The position numbers and the translations under genes were made by a program. From positions 1-64,000 of the forward strand of contig JAHDLC010000005.1 in NCBI GenBank assembly GCA_018436595.1: DNA of 64,000 bases, read 5' to 3'. Shown here in pieces: positions 37,406-46,524 of this stretch (position 1 is its first letter; each line of letters opens with the position of its first letter). The notes beneath the pieces are model-generated. The model was not told the DNA's origin, searched no databases, and saw nothing but the letters and a program-made list of their open reading frames with translations. This DNA is from Synergistaceae bacterium. Its GTDB lineage: Bacteria; Synergistota; Synergistia; Synergistales; Aminobacteriaceae.

Positions 37406-39316
37406 TCACTGCTCAATCGGTTTGTTTTCTTCCGCTCCGTCGTTGTTTCGCTCGGTTTCCACCTTCGCCATCCTCATGAACTCCCTGTTTTCCAGAAGGA
37501 GACCATCGTAAGTTCCGCTTGCTGAAATGCGCCCCTTCTCCAGCATGTATATAACATCGCAATCCTTCAATGTGTTCAGCCTGTGGGCGATCATGATGAC
37601 GGTTTTAGCCTTCGATGCGCTGCGTATGGCGTTCAGGACGGTTTCTTCGGTGGCGCCGTCGAGCGAGCTGGTGGCTTCGTCCAGCACAAGCACTTCCGGG
37701 CTGCGGTACAGGGCCCGGGCCAGGCCGATGCGCTGGCGCTGCCCGCCGCTGAGGCGGACTCCTCTCTCGCCGATGACGGTGCCGTATTGCTCCGGCAGGG
37801 TCTGGATGAAGTCGTCGAGGGCGGCGATACGGGCCGACCGGCGGACCTGTTCTTCGTCGATCCTGTCGTCGGGGATGCCGAAGGCGATGTTTCGGGTGAC
37901 GGTGTCGTCGCTCAGGTAGATATCCTGCGGGACATAGCCGATCGTGCGGCGCCAGGCCCGGATGTTGGCGGGGGCAACGGGCGTGTCGTCAATAAGCATC
38001 CTCCCTTCTTTGGGAATATGCAGCCCGAGGATAATGTCCACCAGGGTGGTCTTTCCCGATCCGGTGGACCCGACGAGGCCGACCACGCTTTCCCTGGGGA
38101 TCTCGAGGTCAAGTCCGTCGATGACGTTCCGTTCTCCCTCAGGGTAGCGGAAGCGGATGTTCTCCAGAACGATGCGGTGCCGGAAGGGTAGTTCTTCCTT
38201 TTCTCCACCTTCTTTGGGGAAGAGGTCAGGTTGTTCGTCGGAAACCAGGTCCTGGTAGAGCCTGTCGAGTATGGCCTTGTTGTAGTAAATCTGCGTGACG
38301 GAGGAGTAGATTTGCTGGAGTGCTGGTATCAGGCGCTTGCCGGCGAAGGCGTAGAGGCTGACCATGGGCACGACGGCGGAAACTTCACCTCCACGGACGA
38401 GGGCAAGGACAACGAAGAGGATGAGCCCTCCGAAGACGATGCTCTCCATGAGGTAGGAGGGCAGCTGCCCCACCACTTTCGCGAACACGTTGAGGTCCGC
38501 GAATTTTCTGGAATTCTCGGCGAACCGGTCCAGAAAGAAGGGCTCCGCGCCGATGACCCTGCTGATCTTGATGCTGGAGAGGGCTTCGGTGGCTGCGCGG
38601 AACCGTTTTTTGTTGGCCTCCATCCGCTCTGCGCCCTTTTGCTTGAGTTTCACCTTGAGGAAATAGTTCAGCGTGCCGTAGACCGTTCCAAGGAAGCCAA
38701 GGGTGACGAGGGTGACGGCGGGGTTTACGGAGAAGAGCATGAAGACGATGACCACAAGTATCAGAATGTTGATCATTGCTTCGAAAAGGGGCATAAGGAA
38801 ACTGCTGGTCAGCTGGTTGATTTCCGACAGGACGTTCTTGCCGAGGTCGCTCGTGTTGTTGATCAGGAAGAAAGCGTAGGGCCTGGAGAGGTAGACAGCC
38901 AGCAGCCGGTTGGAGAGGGTGTAGTTCCTGTTGAGGACGAACCGGGTTTTTGCCCACATGGTGAGGGCGGTGATCCCGTTCGAGAGGATGACGAGGAGGA
39001 CGACGGCGATTCCCAGGGCGGCCATGAATTCCCGTGGGGATGAGAAGGAAAAAGCGGTGTACGCGAGGGTGAGCCACGGGCTGTCCTGTATGGATGCCGG
39101 GTCCATGGCGACGTTGATGAAAGGGAACACGGAGAAAACACCCGCCATCTGGGCAAAGGCGGTTATAAGCCCGGCGAAGAAGATCAGCAGGGCCTGCATC
39201 CGTTCCTGAGGTGTGAAGATTTCATAGAGCTTCCGCACTATGGTTTTTTCTGCGGCAGCTTCGGGTGATGAGCCTGTCGGGTTTCTCTCAACGGTGCCGG
39301 GATGTTCTTCGGTCAC
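37406..39316 (-). CDS. ABC transporter, fused permease and ATPase (MsbA-like exporter)
   Basis: A 636-residue half-transporter that would work as a homodimer in the inner membrane. Residues 40-330 hold about six membrane helices (for example ALLIFFAGLITAFAQMAGVF and ILILVVIVFMLFSVNP). The nucleotide-binding domain (about 370-615) shows Walker A GSTGSGKTT, the Q-loop YVPQD, signature LSGGQRQR, Walker B EVLVLDEATSSLD and the H-loop MIAHRL. The start is GTG 39316, with AAGGA nine bases upstream. Exporters of this kind move lipids, polysaccharide precursors or drugs; the closest in feel are those in surface-polysaccharide loci, but no glycosyltransferase is adjacent. Substrate unknown. Confidence 0.88.
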   Translation of the reverse strand: MTEEHPGTVERNPTGSSPEAAAEKTIVRKLYEIFTPQERMQALLIFFAGLITAFAQMAGVFSVFPFINVAMDPASIQDSPWLTLAYTAFSFSSPREFMAALGIAVVLLVILSNGITALTMWAKTRFVLNRNYTLSNRLLAVYLSRPYAFFLINNTSDLGKNVLSEINQLTSSFLMPLFEAMINILILVVIVFMLFSVNPAVTLVTLGFLGTVYGTLNYFLKVKLKQKGAERMEANKKRFRAATEALSSIKISRVIGAEPFFLDRFAENSRKFADLNVFAKVVGQLPSYLMESIVFGGLILFVVLALVRGGEVSAVVPMVSLYAFAGKRLIPALQQIYSSVTQIYYNKAILDRLYQDLVSDEQPDLFPKEGGEKEELPFRHRIVLENIRFRYPEGERNVIDGLDLEIPRESVVGLVGSTGSGKTTLVDIILGLHIPKEGRMLIDDTPVAPANIRAWRRTIGYVPQDIYLSDDTVTRNIAFGIPDDRIDEEQVRRSARIAALDDFIQTLPEQYGTVIGERGVRLSGGQRQRIGLARALYRSPEVLVLDEATSSLDGATEETVLNAIRSASKAKTVIMIAHRLNTLKDCDVIYMLEKGRISASGTYDGLLLENREFMRMAKVETERNNDGAEENKPIEQ

Positions 39317-39790
39317 TGAATCACGTCCTTTTTTCTAAAACTGCTGCACCGGCCTGAGTGCGCAGGGGATGCCGGTTTGACCGGGTGAAGCCGAACGGCC
39401 CTTGCTCTTCCCGCATGTTCACAGGTTCCCGCAGGTGGCGGTGCAGATAAAGGGGGATCAAATCCCCTTATTCCAGTTTTTTTATGTTTTCTATTGAGAT
39501 TGTACCTGTATTTAGCCTGAAGAGAGCACAGAAAGAGGAAAAACATTTGGTTCTGAAAAATACTCGCCGGCGGGTTGAGTTCAGCATCAGCTGAAGGCTC
39601 AAGGAATTCACTTTCACGCCGAAAATTGACCATGGAGCCTGATCTATCTATCCTTCAGAAATGAAAAATGCCCTCTCCAGAGAGGTCAAATGTTGTATTA
39701 TTACCCTTAGGAAAGATGTACCGGTCCCTGCGGAGACGGCGCGGTCATGAAAGCAAGGCGAAGGGTTCATTTCTGAAAGGAGTGCGTTTG
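39317..39790. other. Divergent promoter region
   Basis: Non-coding 474 bp between the leftward ABC exporter and the rightward TRAP binding-protein gene. It holds a small hairpin at about 39453-39466 (GGGGATCAAATCCCC) followed by a T-rich run, and an AT-rich patch near 39694-39702 (TGTATTATTA) that may be a -10 region for dctP. No gene is supported here. Confidence 0.4.
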
Positions 39791-40798
39791 ATGCGAAAGG
39801 TTGTCCTGTCCGTTCTTCTTGGTGTCCTTTTCTTCATTCCGGCTTTCTTTTCCGGATGCGCGGCTGCGGCGCCGGAAATGACGCTCCGCTTTTCCGGTCA
39901 GTTTCCTGAAGGCCATACTGCAACCATGCTCATGCGTCAGGTTGCGGAGGAAGTCCTGGCGAAGACCGGGGGGCGCATTGAAATCAAGGTTTTCCCTGAC
40001 AACGAACTTGGGGATTACACACTAGTCTACGAAGAATTGATCCGGGGATCCATCGACATGGCGGCAATCACCGTTCCGAGCCAGTTCGATCCGAGGCTCG
40101 AACTGGCCTATATCAACTGCATTGTGCGTACTTTTGACGGTGCCAGGAAGCTTTTCGCCCCTGACGGGTGGCTTTTCAAAAAGATGGATGACCTTCATTC
40201 CCGTCTTGGTGTGAAGCTTCTCGCTTTCCAGATGGAAGGCTTTATCGGCATCGGGAGCACGAAACCCGTAAATGAGCCCCTAAATCCCGGGGTGAAGAAG
40301 GGCATTCTGCTCCGCATCCCGAACATGGAGGTTTTCAAGCTCGGTGCAGAAGCCATGGGATACAGGACCATAACCATCCCATGGGACGAAGTGCGGGGAT
40401 CCCTCCAGAACGGTTTCGCGGAAGGTGTGAACGGCATGACGCCGACAGCGGCCTACTCAATGCTGAAGGGGGTTCTGAAATACTGGTACGATCTCCGGTA
40501 TTCCATGGAAAACCTGAACTACATGATCAGCCTGAAGACCTGGGAAAAGCTGAAGGAAGAGGACCGTGCCGTCATCGCGGATGCCTGTTCGAAGATCACC
40601 GCAACCAGCATCGATCTCGCCGAAAAGGACCAGCAGAAGCATATTGATCTCCTGAGGGAAGCCGGAGTTGAAGTCCATACCTATACGATGGATGAGCTCG
40701 CCCCCGTTTTTTCCAAGGTATCGGCCACATGGGACAGGCTGGCAGATAAGCTGTCTGCGGAGCTTATCGACGAATTCATCAAGGAATACGCCGAATAG
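39791..40798 (+). CDS. dctP: TRAP transporter solute-binding protein (DctP family)
   Basis: A 335-residue protein starting at ATG 39791 with GAAAGGAGT upstream. The N-terminus is a signal with a possible lipobox (FFSGC at about 19-23). The mature sequence has the DctP pattern: MTLRFSGQFPEGHTATMLMR, then IEIKVFPDNELGDYTLVYEE and IDMAAITVPSQF, with RIPNMEVFKLGAEAMGYRTI and GVNGMTPTAAY later. Such proteins capture carboxylates or amino-acid-like solutes in the periplasm and hand them to the DctQ/DctM membrane subunits. No dctQ or dctM is adjacent, so it is an orphan binding protein or serves a transporter elsewhere. Confidence 0.9.
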   Translation: MRKVVLSVLLGVLFFIPAFFSGCAAAAPEMTLRFSGQFPEGHTATMLMRQVAEEVLAKTGGRIEIKVFPDNELGDYTLVYEELIRGSIDMAAITVPSQFDPRLELAYINCIVRTFDGARKLFAPDGWLFKKMDDLHSRLGVKLLAFQMEGFIGIGSTKPVNEPLNPGVKKGILLRIPNMEVFKLGAEAMGYRTITIPWDEVRGSLQNGFAEGVNGMTPTAAYSMLKGVLKYWYDLRYSMENLNYMISLKTWEKLKEEDRAVIADACSKITATSIDLAEKDQQKHIDLLREAGVEVHTYTMDELAPVFSKVSATWDRLADKLSAELIDEFIKEYAE

Positions 40799-40827
40799 TA
40801 ATTTTTTTAGAACCTGGTGGATAAGAG

Positions 40828-40863
40828 AAGGACGGAACCCGTTGTCGGGGTTCCGTCCTTTTT
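40828..40863 (+). terminator. Rho-independent terminator after dctP
   Basis: A perfect 13-bp stem: AAGGACGGAACCC (40828-40840) pairs with GGGTTCCGTCCTT (40848-40860) around a 7-base loop, then TTT follows. It lies 30 bp after the dctP stop and separates it from the convergent GTPase gene. Confidence 0.85.
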
Positions 40864-40886
40864 CGCTGTCCGGGAAAGTCGAAAGA

Positions 40887-43592
40887 TCAGTTCCAGGGTG
40901 AATCCGGAAGTTCGATGTCCAGCTTGACGGTAATGGAATTCCCGTTGTTCTTGAGGGTCCCGGTGAGCTTTTTGTAGCCGAGAATTCCGCCGGCGTCCAC
41001 TGAGACGTTGAATACTTCCTTGTCCGAACCCAGGATGCCCCCTGTTTCCATTCCCACAAGGGTGAAGCGGGATCCGATGTCCCAGGTGAATTCATGCTTT
41101 TCGCCGAAAGAGGGACGTACTTCGTTATCCACCGTTTTGGTCTCCAGCACCGTCTTGCCGTCTTTTTTCAGAAGGATTTTCATGTCGGGAGTATCAAGGA
41201 GCGAATCCACTGCGGAGAAATCACCGCTCACAATAGTCAGAACGGCTTTGGCCCCATTGTGAACCGCGTCCAGAAGAAGGGATGCCTTCTCCGCTTCCGC
41301 AGCCTCTTCCGAATCAGGCCAAAGAGCGGCGAAAGCCTTCAGCATTTGCGCGACCGGCAGTATTTCCTCTTTGTTGTTGGAGGATTTGAGACCTTCAAAA
41401 GCTGCTTTGCAGACTGAGAAGTGGGATCGCCGAAGTTCGTCGATCTTTTTGCCCTGGAATTCAGCCGCTTCGGCTACCGCGCCGTTTCCGAAGGCACCGA
41501 GCCCGGTCTTTTCCAGTCTTGCGGTGAGGGCTTCCACGGAGGAGGCAAACAGTTCCTTTGCCCCTGCAAAATCTTTCTTTTCCGCAAGGGCGGACCCTTT
41601 TTCAGCGATTTTTTCCCATTCCGAAGCTACGAGCCTGGAGAAGGTCTTTTTGAAACTGGCTGCCACATCGTCCTTGCCGGCAGGGTAGTCAGTCCAGGGG
41701 AGCTTCAGGTCAGGCAGCCTGGCCCCAAGGGCTTCCAGGGAGCTGGCAGCCTCTATTCCGGCGGCGATTTTTGAGGCTTCATTTTTTGCCAGGGCGAGAA
41801 TTCGGTCAGAGAGTGTTTTCCTGGCCCCCTCAGGCATGTCCGGGTAACGGCCAAAAACGCCCTTAAGTGTTTCGATGTCTGCGGCGGGGTCCCCGGCAAG
41901 GGTTTCGGCAAGGCGGATATACTGCCCATTCAGGGCGGAAGACAGGGTTTTGCCGATGTTTTCAGGAAGATCTTCCCTCTTCAGAAAGGTCAGGATTTTT
42001 CCGATCCCTTCTTCCGGCGAAAGGGCGGAAGCCTCCTGGACCCATTTCGCTCCTCTGTCGGTCCACTTGTCTGCAATCATTTGTTTCCAGGCAGTTTCCC
42101 TTTCTGCAATGCTTTTTTTCAACTCATCCGTGGCGTTCGGGTTGCCGGAGAGTTTTTGTGCAGATGCAAGAAAGTCCTCTACGGACTCGATTCCGGCATC
42201 GGGGGAAAGCATATCAGCCCAGAAGGCGAAGAGTTCCCCTGCTTTCCGGGCTCCCTCGCTCTTCCACTGTTCGGGAAGCTTCGGCAGGAAGCCGAGCCAG
42301 CTTTCCACAAGGTTGAGGGCTTCACCGGAATCGCTGGCCCCGTCGGCGCTCCCCGCCGTTTTGCCGTGGAGGGCCTGCCCTGCCTCAAAGTACCATCGGA
42401 GAGAATAGATTTTGTCAAAGTTGGCCTGGTTTATTTTGCGGAAGTCCGGGTTGGCGAGGTACTCCTCCACTTTTTCCGATGCATCCAGATACTCTGCGGA
42501 TTTTACATCAGGCATTCTGGATGTGTCTATTTTCTCTATGAGGGGCTGCAGGCTGGTGAACTGTGCCTGTTCATAGGCTTTCAGGATTCCGCTGCGAAAG
42601 GATTCTTTGTCCGCCCCGCCACGCAGGACCGAGGGAACGAGAGGGATGGGGTCAGGGAAGATATATCCCTTTCCGTGTGAATCCACTACCTTCAGGGCGT
42701 CTGCATATTGTGAGGCTGCCACAAGTTTCCGGGCCTCGCTTTTCGCGCCGCTCCACCTGTAGTGGTCCATGCCCCAGGTTACCGCCGTGGAGACCACAAG
42801 AAGCGCTGCTGTCGCTATAACGGCTGATCTGATCTTTTTTCGTTCGTGCTCCTGGCTGCTCATCATTTTGTAAAGTTCCTCCATTGGTTTTATGACATTC
42901 TGCGGTTCATATTTTTGCGGCAGTTTTTTTGGCTCAGGCCAGACCCCGATGGGAATAGCCTTGAAGGCGTTGACGGTCTGCCTGTCACCGGAAAGACAGG
43001 CAGAAAGAGCCGGAAATTTCTGACCTTCTTTGACCAGGATCGCGGTCATTTTGTCAGTAAGCTGCTCAACGGAAACGTCAGGAACCGTGTCTCCCTTTGT
43101 AAACAGGAAGACTACCGGTACTTTCCCCCCGCCGGTCCACCGTGAAGCCGTGTTCTCAAAAAGAAAGGAAAGGGCTTCCAGGAAGGTGCCGTTTTCCCGA
43201 AGAAACCGCTCGGGGTTTTTCATGAGTTCGTCGGCCGGAATGAAGAAGAGCACTCCGTCTACGGATTTCAGTTCGGGCAGGAACTTGTGGTCTTCCCAGT
43301 CGCGCCTTTTTTTGGACCCGCCTTCCGGAACTTCGACAAAAAGGATATCCATGCCGAGCGAATCGACAGAATAGGAGAAGAGATTTTTTCTGGCCTTTTC
43401 TTTTACGGGAATCTGCTGTCTGAAAAGCGTCCGGATAATGCGGCCCGCTTCATCCTCCGCTTCCGGGGTATTGAAAGATACGGGTCTGCCCTGACCGAGG
43501 TTTGTGATCAAATTGAAATAGGAACCTAAAAAGACGGTTTTTCCGGAGCCGGATGCGCCCATAAGTGCAATTTTGTACTTTTTGTTGGCCAT
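40887..43592 (-). CDS. Giant membrane-anchored GTPase, chromosomal paralogue
   Basis: A 901-residue protein. It is a paralogue of the island GTPase (29943-32831), with motifs at nearly the same residue positions: Walker A GASGSGKT (12-19), FVEVPEGG (85-92) at the G3 site, G4 TKGD (165-168), one membrane helix (about 255-275, AVIATAALLVVSTAVTWGMD), a long helical region, and a C-terminal beta domain ending LDIELPDSPWN. Shared phrases include the FL(A/G)SYF stretch, GVLFFIPADE versus GALFFISAED, and E(N/P)...(V)(L/I)(E/K)PME before the membrane helix. The G3 Asp is replaced by Glu, which may change hydrolysis. It stands alone, convergent with dctP. The possible partner is the 690-residue protein at 46525. 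Confidence 0.82.
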   Translation of the reverse strand: MANKKYKIALMGASGSGKTVFLGSYFNLITNLGQGRPVSFNTPEAEDEAGRIIRTLFRQQIPVKEKARKNLFSYSVDSLGMDILFVEVPEGGSKKRRDWEDHKFLPELKSVDGVLFFIPADELMKNPERFLRENGTFLEALSFLFENTASRWTGGGKVPVVFLFTKGDTVPDVSVEQLTDKMTAILVKEGQKFPALSACLSGDRQTVNAFKAIPIGVWPEPKKLPQKYEPQNVIKPMEELYKMMSSQEHERKKIRSAVIATAALLVVSTAVTWGMDHYRWSGAKSEARKLVAASQYADALKVVDSHGKGYIFPDPIPLVPSVLRGGADKESFRSGILKAYEQAQFTSLQPLIEKIDTSRMPDVKSAEYLDASEKVEEYLANPDFRKINQANFDKIYSLRWYFEAGQALHGKTAGSADGASDSGEALNLVESWLGFLPKLPEQWKSEGARKAGELFAFWADMLSPDAGIESVEDFLASAQKLSGNPNATDELKKSIAERETAWKQMIADKWTDRGAKWVQEASALSPEEGIGKILTFLKREDLPENIGKTLSSALNGQYIRLAETLAGDPAADIETLKGVFGRYPDMPEGARKTLSDRILALAKNEASKIAAGIEAASSLEALGARLPDLKLPWTDYPAGKDDVAASFKKTFSRLVASEWEKIAEKGSALAEKKDFAGAKELFASSVEALTARLEKTGLGAFGNGAVAEAAEFQGKKIDELRRSHFSVCKAAFEGLKSSNNKEEILPVAQMLKAFAALWPDSEEAAEAEKASLLLDAVHNGAKAVLTIVSGDFSAVDSLLDTPDMKILLKKDGKTVLETKTVDNEVRPSFGEKHEFTWDIGSRFTLVGMETGGILGSDKEVFNVSVDAGGILGYKKLTGTLKNNGNSITVKLDIELPDSPWN

Positions 43593-43866
43593 ATCCTGTT
43601 CCCTCCATGCAGTTGTATATGCATTGCCTTATTTCGACATCAGCCGCAACCATAAGAGCAAAGGAAAAGTGTCCGGAGGATTCCTCTTCTCACCCCAAAA
43701 AGAATACCATAGATTGGGTATTATCAGTAACTTTTTGCCCCTGCGGCTCTTCCGGTTTTGTGTCCGCCTTGTCTCCTGCGTACATTGGGGGTATATTGCG
43801 AATGGTATGAAAAGGGGTTGTCGGCAACCGGTTTCAAGTGTTTTTTTTTGAAAGGGGTGAAGGTTA

Positions 43867-45849
43867 ATGAAACGTTTGCGTTGGCCGCTGTCAGCTGTAA
43901 TTTTTCTTCTCCTGCTTTTGGTTTCTTTTCCTGCGGCAGCTTCTTATGATACGGCAATCCGGACGGCAAGAGAATTTATGTGGAAATCAGTCACGTCCGG
44001 GGGCATCAACAGTTGTTCGGCAGCGATTCTGGATGGCGGGGAAATAGTGTATTCGGAGGGCTTCGGCGCCGCCGACAGGGCGGCAGGCCTTCAAGCAGAC
44101 GGGAAAACAAGATTCAACATCGGATCTACGAGCAAAATGTTCGCCGCGGCCGCAATTCTTATCCTTGCTGATGAAAACAGACTGGGACTGGACGATCCCG
44201 TGATACGCCACCTGCCGGAATTTACCATGAAGGATCCGAGATACAGGGGCATTACCATACGGATGCTTTTCAATCATTCATCGGGACTTCCCGGTTCAAC
44301 TTTCGTTTTCGGATACAGGGACGACCAGAATCCTCACGCTGTTCTGCTTGATACCCTCCGGGAGAGCACCCTGAAACACGACCCTGGCGCAATGGGAATC
44401 TACTGCAACGACGGGTTCACCCTGGCTGAAATGATAGTGGAACGGGTTTCCGGAAAGCCGTTCCTCGATTTTCTGAAAGAAAGGGTTTTTGAGCCCCTCG
44501 GCATGAAAGATACTGGCGCGAGCATCGGGATTTCAGGAGGAAAAGTTGCGGAATTTTACGATGAGAACGGGAAAAAATTACCTCGGGAGCTTGTTGCTGT
44601 CCTCGGAGCCGGAGGTCTTTCATCGACCGTGGAGGATCTGTGCCGTTTCTCGGGTGCTTTTATTCCCGGCGGAAAATCCTTCCTTTCCGAAAAAATGCGG
44701 GAAGAGATTCTCCGCCCCCAGCCGACGCCCTTTGCTGCATCACTGAGGGGTCAGTCGCTTCTTGAAGCATTCGGCTGGGATTATGCCCTTCTTCCCGAGT
44801 TCCGGGACCTGGGTTTCCAGATGGTCGGCAAAAGCGGAGGGACTTCATTCTACACCACCAATATACAGATCCTTCCTTCCCGGGGATTGGCAGTGGCTGT
44901 TATTTTTTCCGGTCATGGACCAACCCAGGAGGCGACCTGCACTATAATGAAAGCCCTGATGAGGGACAAAAATCTCCAGGTGCCCGAAAAACCCCGTCCG
45001 GTGCCTCCTGCGGCGGCTGAACCCGTTCCTCTGGAACTCCTCGCCCATGAGGGCTATTACGTAGACGCTTCACGGGCAGCCTTTTTCTCCTTCGACGCGG
45101 AAAAGGGACTGCTGAATATCCGGCCCCTTTCAGGAATGAACGACGGCTCCTCCGCGGCTGCGCACGTGCTTGAGTATAACGGCGGGTACTTCCATGATTT
45201 CGAAAGAAATGAGACGTTCTATTTCACTACCGCGGGCGGTGAAACGTTCCTGGTTTGCGCGAGTATTCCGCTGTACGGGGGGGATGTCCCCTTCTTCCAA
45301 AAGGTACCGGTACCGCTGACTCCTGTCCATCTTGCCGCAGACGTGGACGGCAGGGTCTGGTTTTTGCGGAACGCGTCGCCGTTTCTTCAGTCTTCCGATA
45401 TCCTTCTCGTCCGGTCATCCAGGATTGCGGGACTGCCGGGCTATATCGACTTCTTCGGAATCAAGAGGGTTGAATCTCAGGAATACGCCGCCATCGCGGC
45501 AACCGGCTTCCGGGACCAGTCGTCCCTGAGGCTCTTCAAAAAAGGAAATGAAACTAAGGTGAGGGTAATGCAGTTCGTCTTCTCCGGGGAGGATAGCGTT
45601 CCGACTATCTCAGGCGGAAAAGTGGTCATCGGCCCGGAAGGAGAAAATGAATGGAGGCGGTCTGAACGTGGTGCTGTTCTCTCTTTTGTCAAGCCCGAGG
45701 ACGGCAGGGTGATCGTTCTTTCGGGGACAGGCGATTTTCCGCTCCTTTTTGACAGTATAACGGACGAGGGGGAGATCTACGTTCCCGAGGGAAGCTTCCT
45801 GTTTTTTGCCGGAGATTCCGGTGATATTTTCGAGGTTGTCAACCGGTAG
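43867..45849 (+). CDS. Exported serine hydrolase, class C beta-lactamase fold
   Basis: A 660-residue protein with a signal peptide (residues 8-26, LSAVIFLLLLLVSFPAAAS). The catalytic domain has S87-T-S-K90 (nucleophile Ser and Lys), Y179-C-N181 (the YxN motif) and K-S-G-G near residue 321 (the KTG-like motif), so the active site appears complete. Family members are beta-lactamases, DD-peptidases, esterases or D-aminopeptidases; being much longer than AmpC (about 380 residues), this is unlikely to be a dedicated beta-lactamase. The last 280 residues are a beta-rich extension (GKAPV-like repeats are absent) of unknown role, as seen in many Pab87/peptidase S12 proteins. It may act on peptides or cell-wall fragments. 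GGGGTGAAGG precedes the ATG. Confidence 0.85.
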   Translation: MKRLRWPLSAVIFLLLLLVSFPAAASYDTAIRTAREFMWKSVTSGGINSCSAAILDGGEIVYSEGFGAADRAAGLQADGKTRFNIGSTSKMFAAAAILILADENRLGLDDPVIRHLPEFTMKDPRYRGITIRMLFNHSSGLPGSTFVFGYRDDQNPHAVLLDTLRESTLKHDPGAMGIYCNDGFTLAEMIVERVSGKPFLDFLKERVFEPLGMKDTGASIGISGGKVAEFYDENGKKLPRELVAVLGAGGLSSTVEDLCRFSGAFIPGGKSFLSEKMREEILRPQPTPFAASLRGQSLLEAFGWDYALLPEFRDLGFQMVGKSGGTSFYTTNIQILPSRGLAVAVIFSGHGPTQEATCTIMKALMRDKNLQVPEKPRPVPPAAAEPVPLELLAHEGYYVDASRAAFFSFDAEKGLLNIRPLSGMNDGSSAAAHVLEYNGGYFHDFERNETFYFTTAGGETFLVCASIPLYGGDVPFFQKVPVPLTPVHLAADVDGRVWFLRNASPFLQSSDILLVRSSRIAGLPGYIDFFGIKRVESQEYAAIAATGFRDQSSLRLFKKGNETKVRVMQFVFSGEDSVPTISGGKVVIGPEGENEWRRSERGAVLSFVKPEDGRVIVLSGTGDFPLLFDSITDEGEIYVPEGSFLFFAGDSGDIFEVVNR

Positions 45850-45924
45850 ATGCGGCCGGCAGATCATTCCGGGTTTGCTGTCTTATAATGCAATAACAGT
45901 TGCGCATTTTCCCCTTACTTAGAG

Positions 45925-46149
45925 AAAAAAGCCCCCCGCCGGGAAAAGGCAAGCCCCTCGGATGTTGTGTTGATTTTGGGGGTGCGAAGTTTCGTAAAGT
46001 CACTAATAGACTGACTTTGGGAAATTTATTGTACAAAGGAAATATCTCCTCAGAAAAAGAAGTCCCTGATTGATTGCAGTCAGGGACTTCGCTTATTTTT
46101 ATCAACATATCTTCCGAGGGGCTTGGGGAAAAGGCAGGGGGCTTTTTTT
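45925..46149. terminator. Bidirectional terminator split by an inserted element
   Basis: AAAAAAGCCCCC (45925-45936) pairs with GGGGGCTTTTTT (46137-46148), and GCC (45938-45940) with GGC (46133-46135). The pieces lie 190 bp apart. If the 176-bp element plus one copy of its 9-bp flank are removed, a classic hairpin forms (10-bp stem with one mismatch, loop GGGAAAA, A6 before and T7 after). It sits between the convergent serine-hydrolase and YbjQ genes, where a bidirectional terminator is expected. Confidence 0.65.
45950..46125. mobile_element. 176-bp MITE-like element
   Basis: The ends are perfect 13-bp inverted repeats (CAAGCCCCTCGGA at 45950-45962; TCCGAGGGGCTTG at 46113-46125) that continue imperfectly to about 40 bp each. 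The element is flanked by a 9-bp direct repeat, GGGAAAAGG (45941-45949 and 46126-46134), as expected of a target duplication. It has no gene. An internal perfect hairpin (GAAGTCCCTGA, 46059-46069, with 46080-46090) competes with pairing of GCGAAGT at 45984-45990. Non-autonomous; its parent transposase is not in the window. Confidence 0.6.
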
Positions 46150-46164
46150 CAGGAATTTCCGGGA

Positions 46165-46497
46165 TTACTTCCTGAACTTGACCGCCGTCCCGTAACCGAT
46201 CACTTCCGCCGCTCCGGAAGAAACGCTTGTAGTGGACAGCCGGAATCCGAGCACAGCATCTGCGCCTGATTTTTGGGCCTCTTCACTGATTCTGGACATT
46301 ACCGTGGAAACCGACTGGTCGATCATGGCCCTGTACTGGTTCAGCTCTCCCCCGATGGTCCAGTTTTTCAGATTGGAAGAAACGTCCTGGACTATTGATT
46401 TCGAGAGGCAGCACGACGCGGTTACGCACCCAAGGAACTCATACTCTCTCCCGGGCAAAGTGTCCACTGTGAGAATTGGTATGGTGGTATTCTGCAT
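46165..46497 (-). CDS. YbjQ/UPF0145 family protein
   Basis: A 110-residue protein starting at ATG 46497 (GGGAG six bases upstream); an in-frame ATG at 46521 is the alternative. The sequence matches the YbjQ family: EYEFLGCVTASCCLSKSIVQD, then GGELNQYRAMIDQSVSTVM and a C-terminal GADAVLGFRLSTTSV...EVIGYGTAV. The usual length is about 105 residues. The family forms pentamers and is annotated as a possible heavy-metal-binding protein, without firm function. It follows the 690-residue membrane protein within 30 bases and is read with it. Confidence 0.85.
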   Translation of the reverse strand: MQNTTIPILTVDTLPGREYEFLGCVTASCCLSKSIVQDVSSNLKNWTIGGELNQYRAMIDQSVSTVMSRISEEAQKSGADAVLGFRLSTTSVSSGAAEVIGYGTAVKFRK

Positions 46498-46524
46498 TTT
46501 TTCTCCCGTCCGTTTTTTCATGGT

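Noticed and set aside
39313-39633. 106-codon leftward frame before the ABC exporter
   Set aside because: It overlaps the promoter region and hairpin, with low-complexity Pro/Ala/Arg composition and no homologous pattern.
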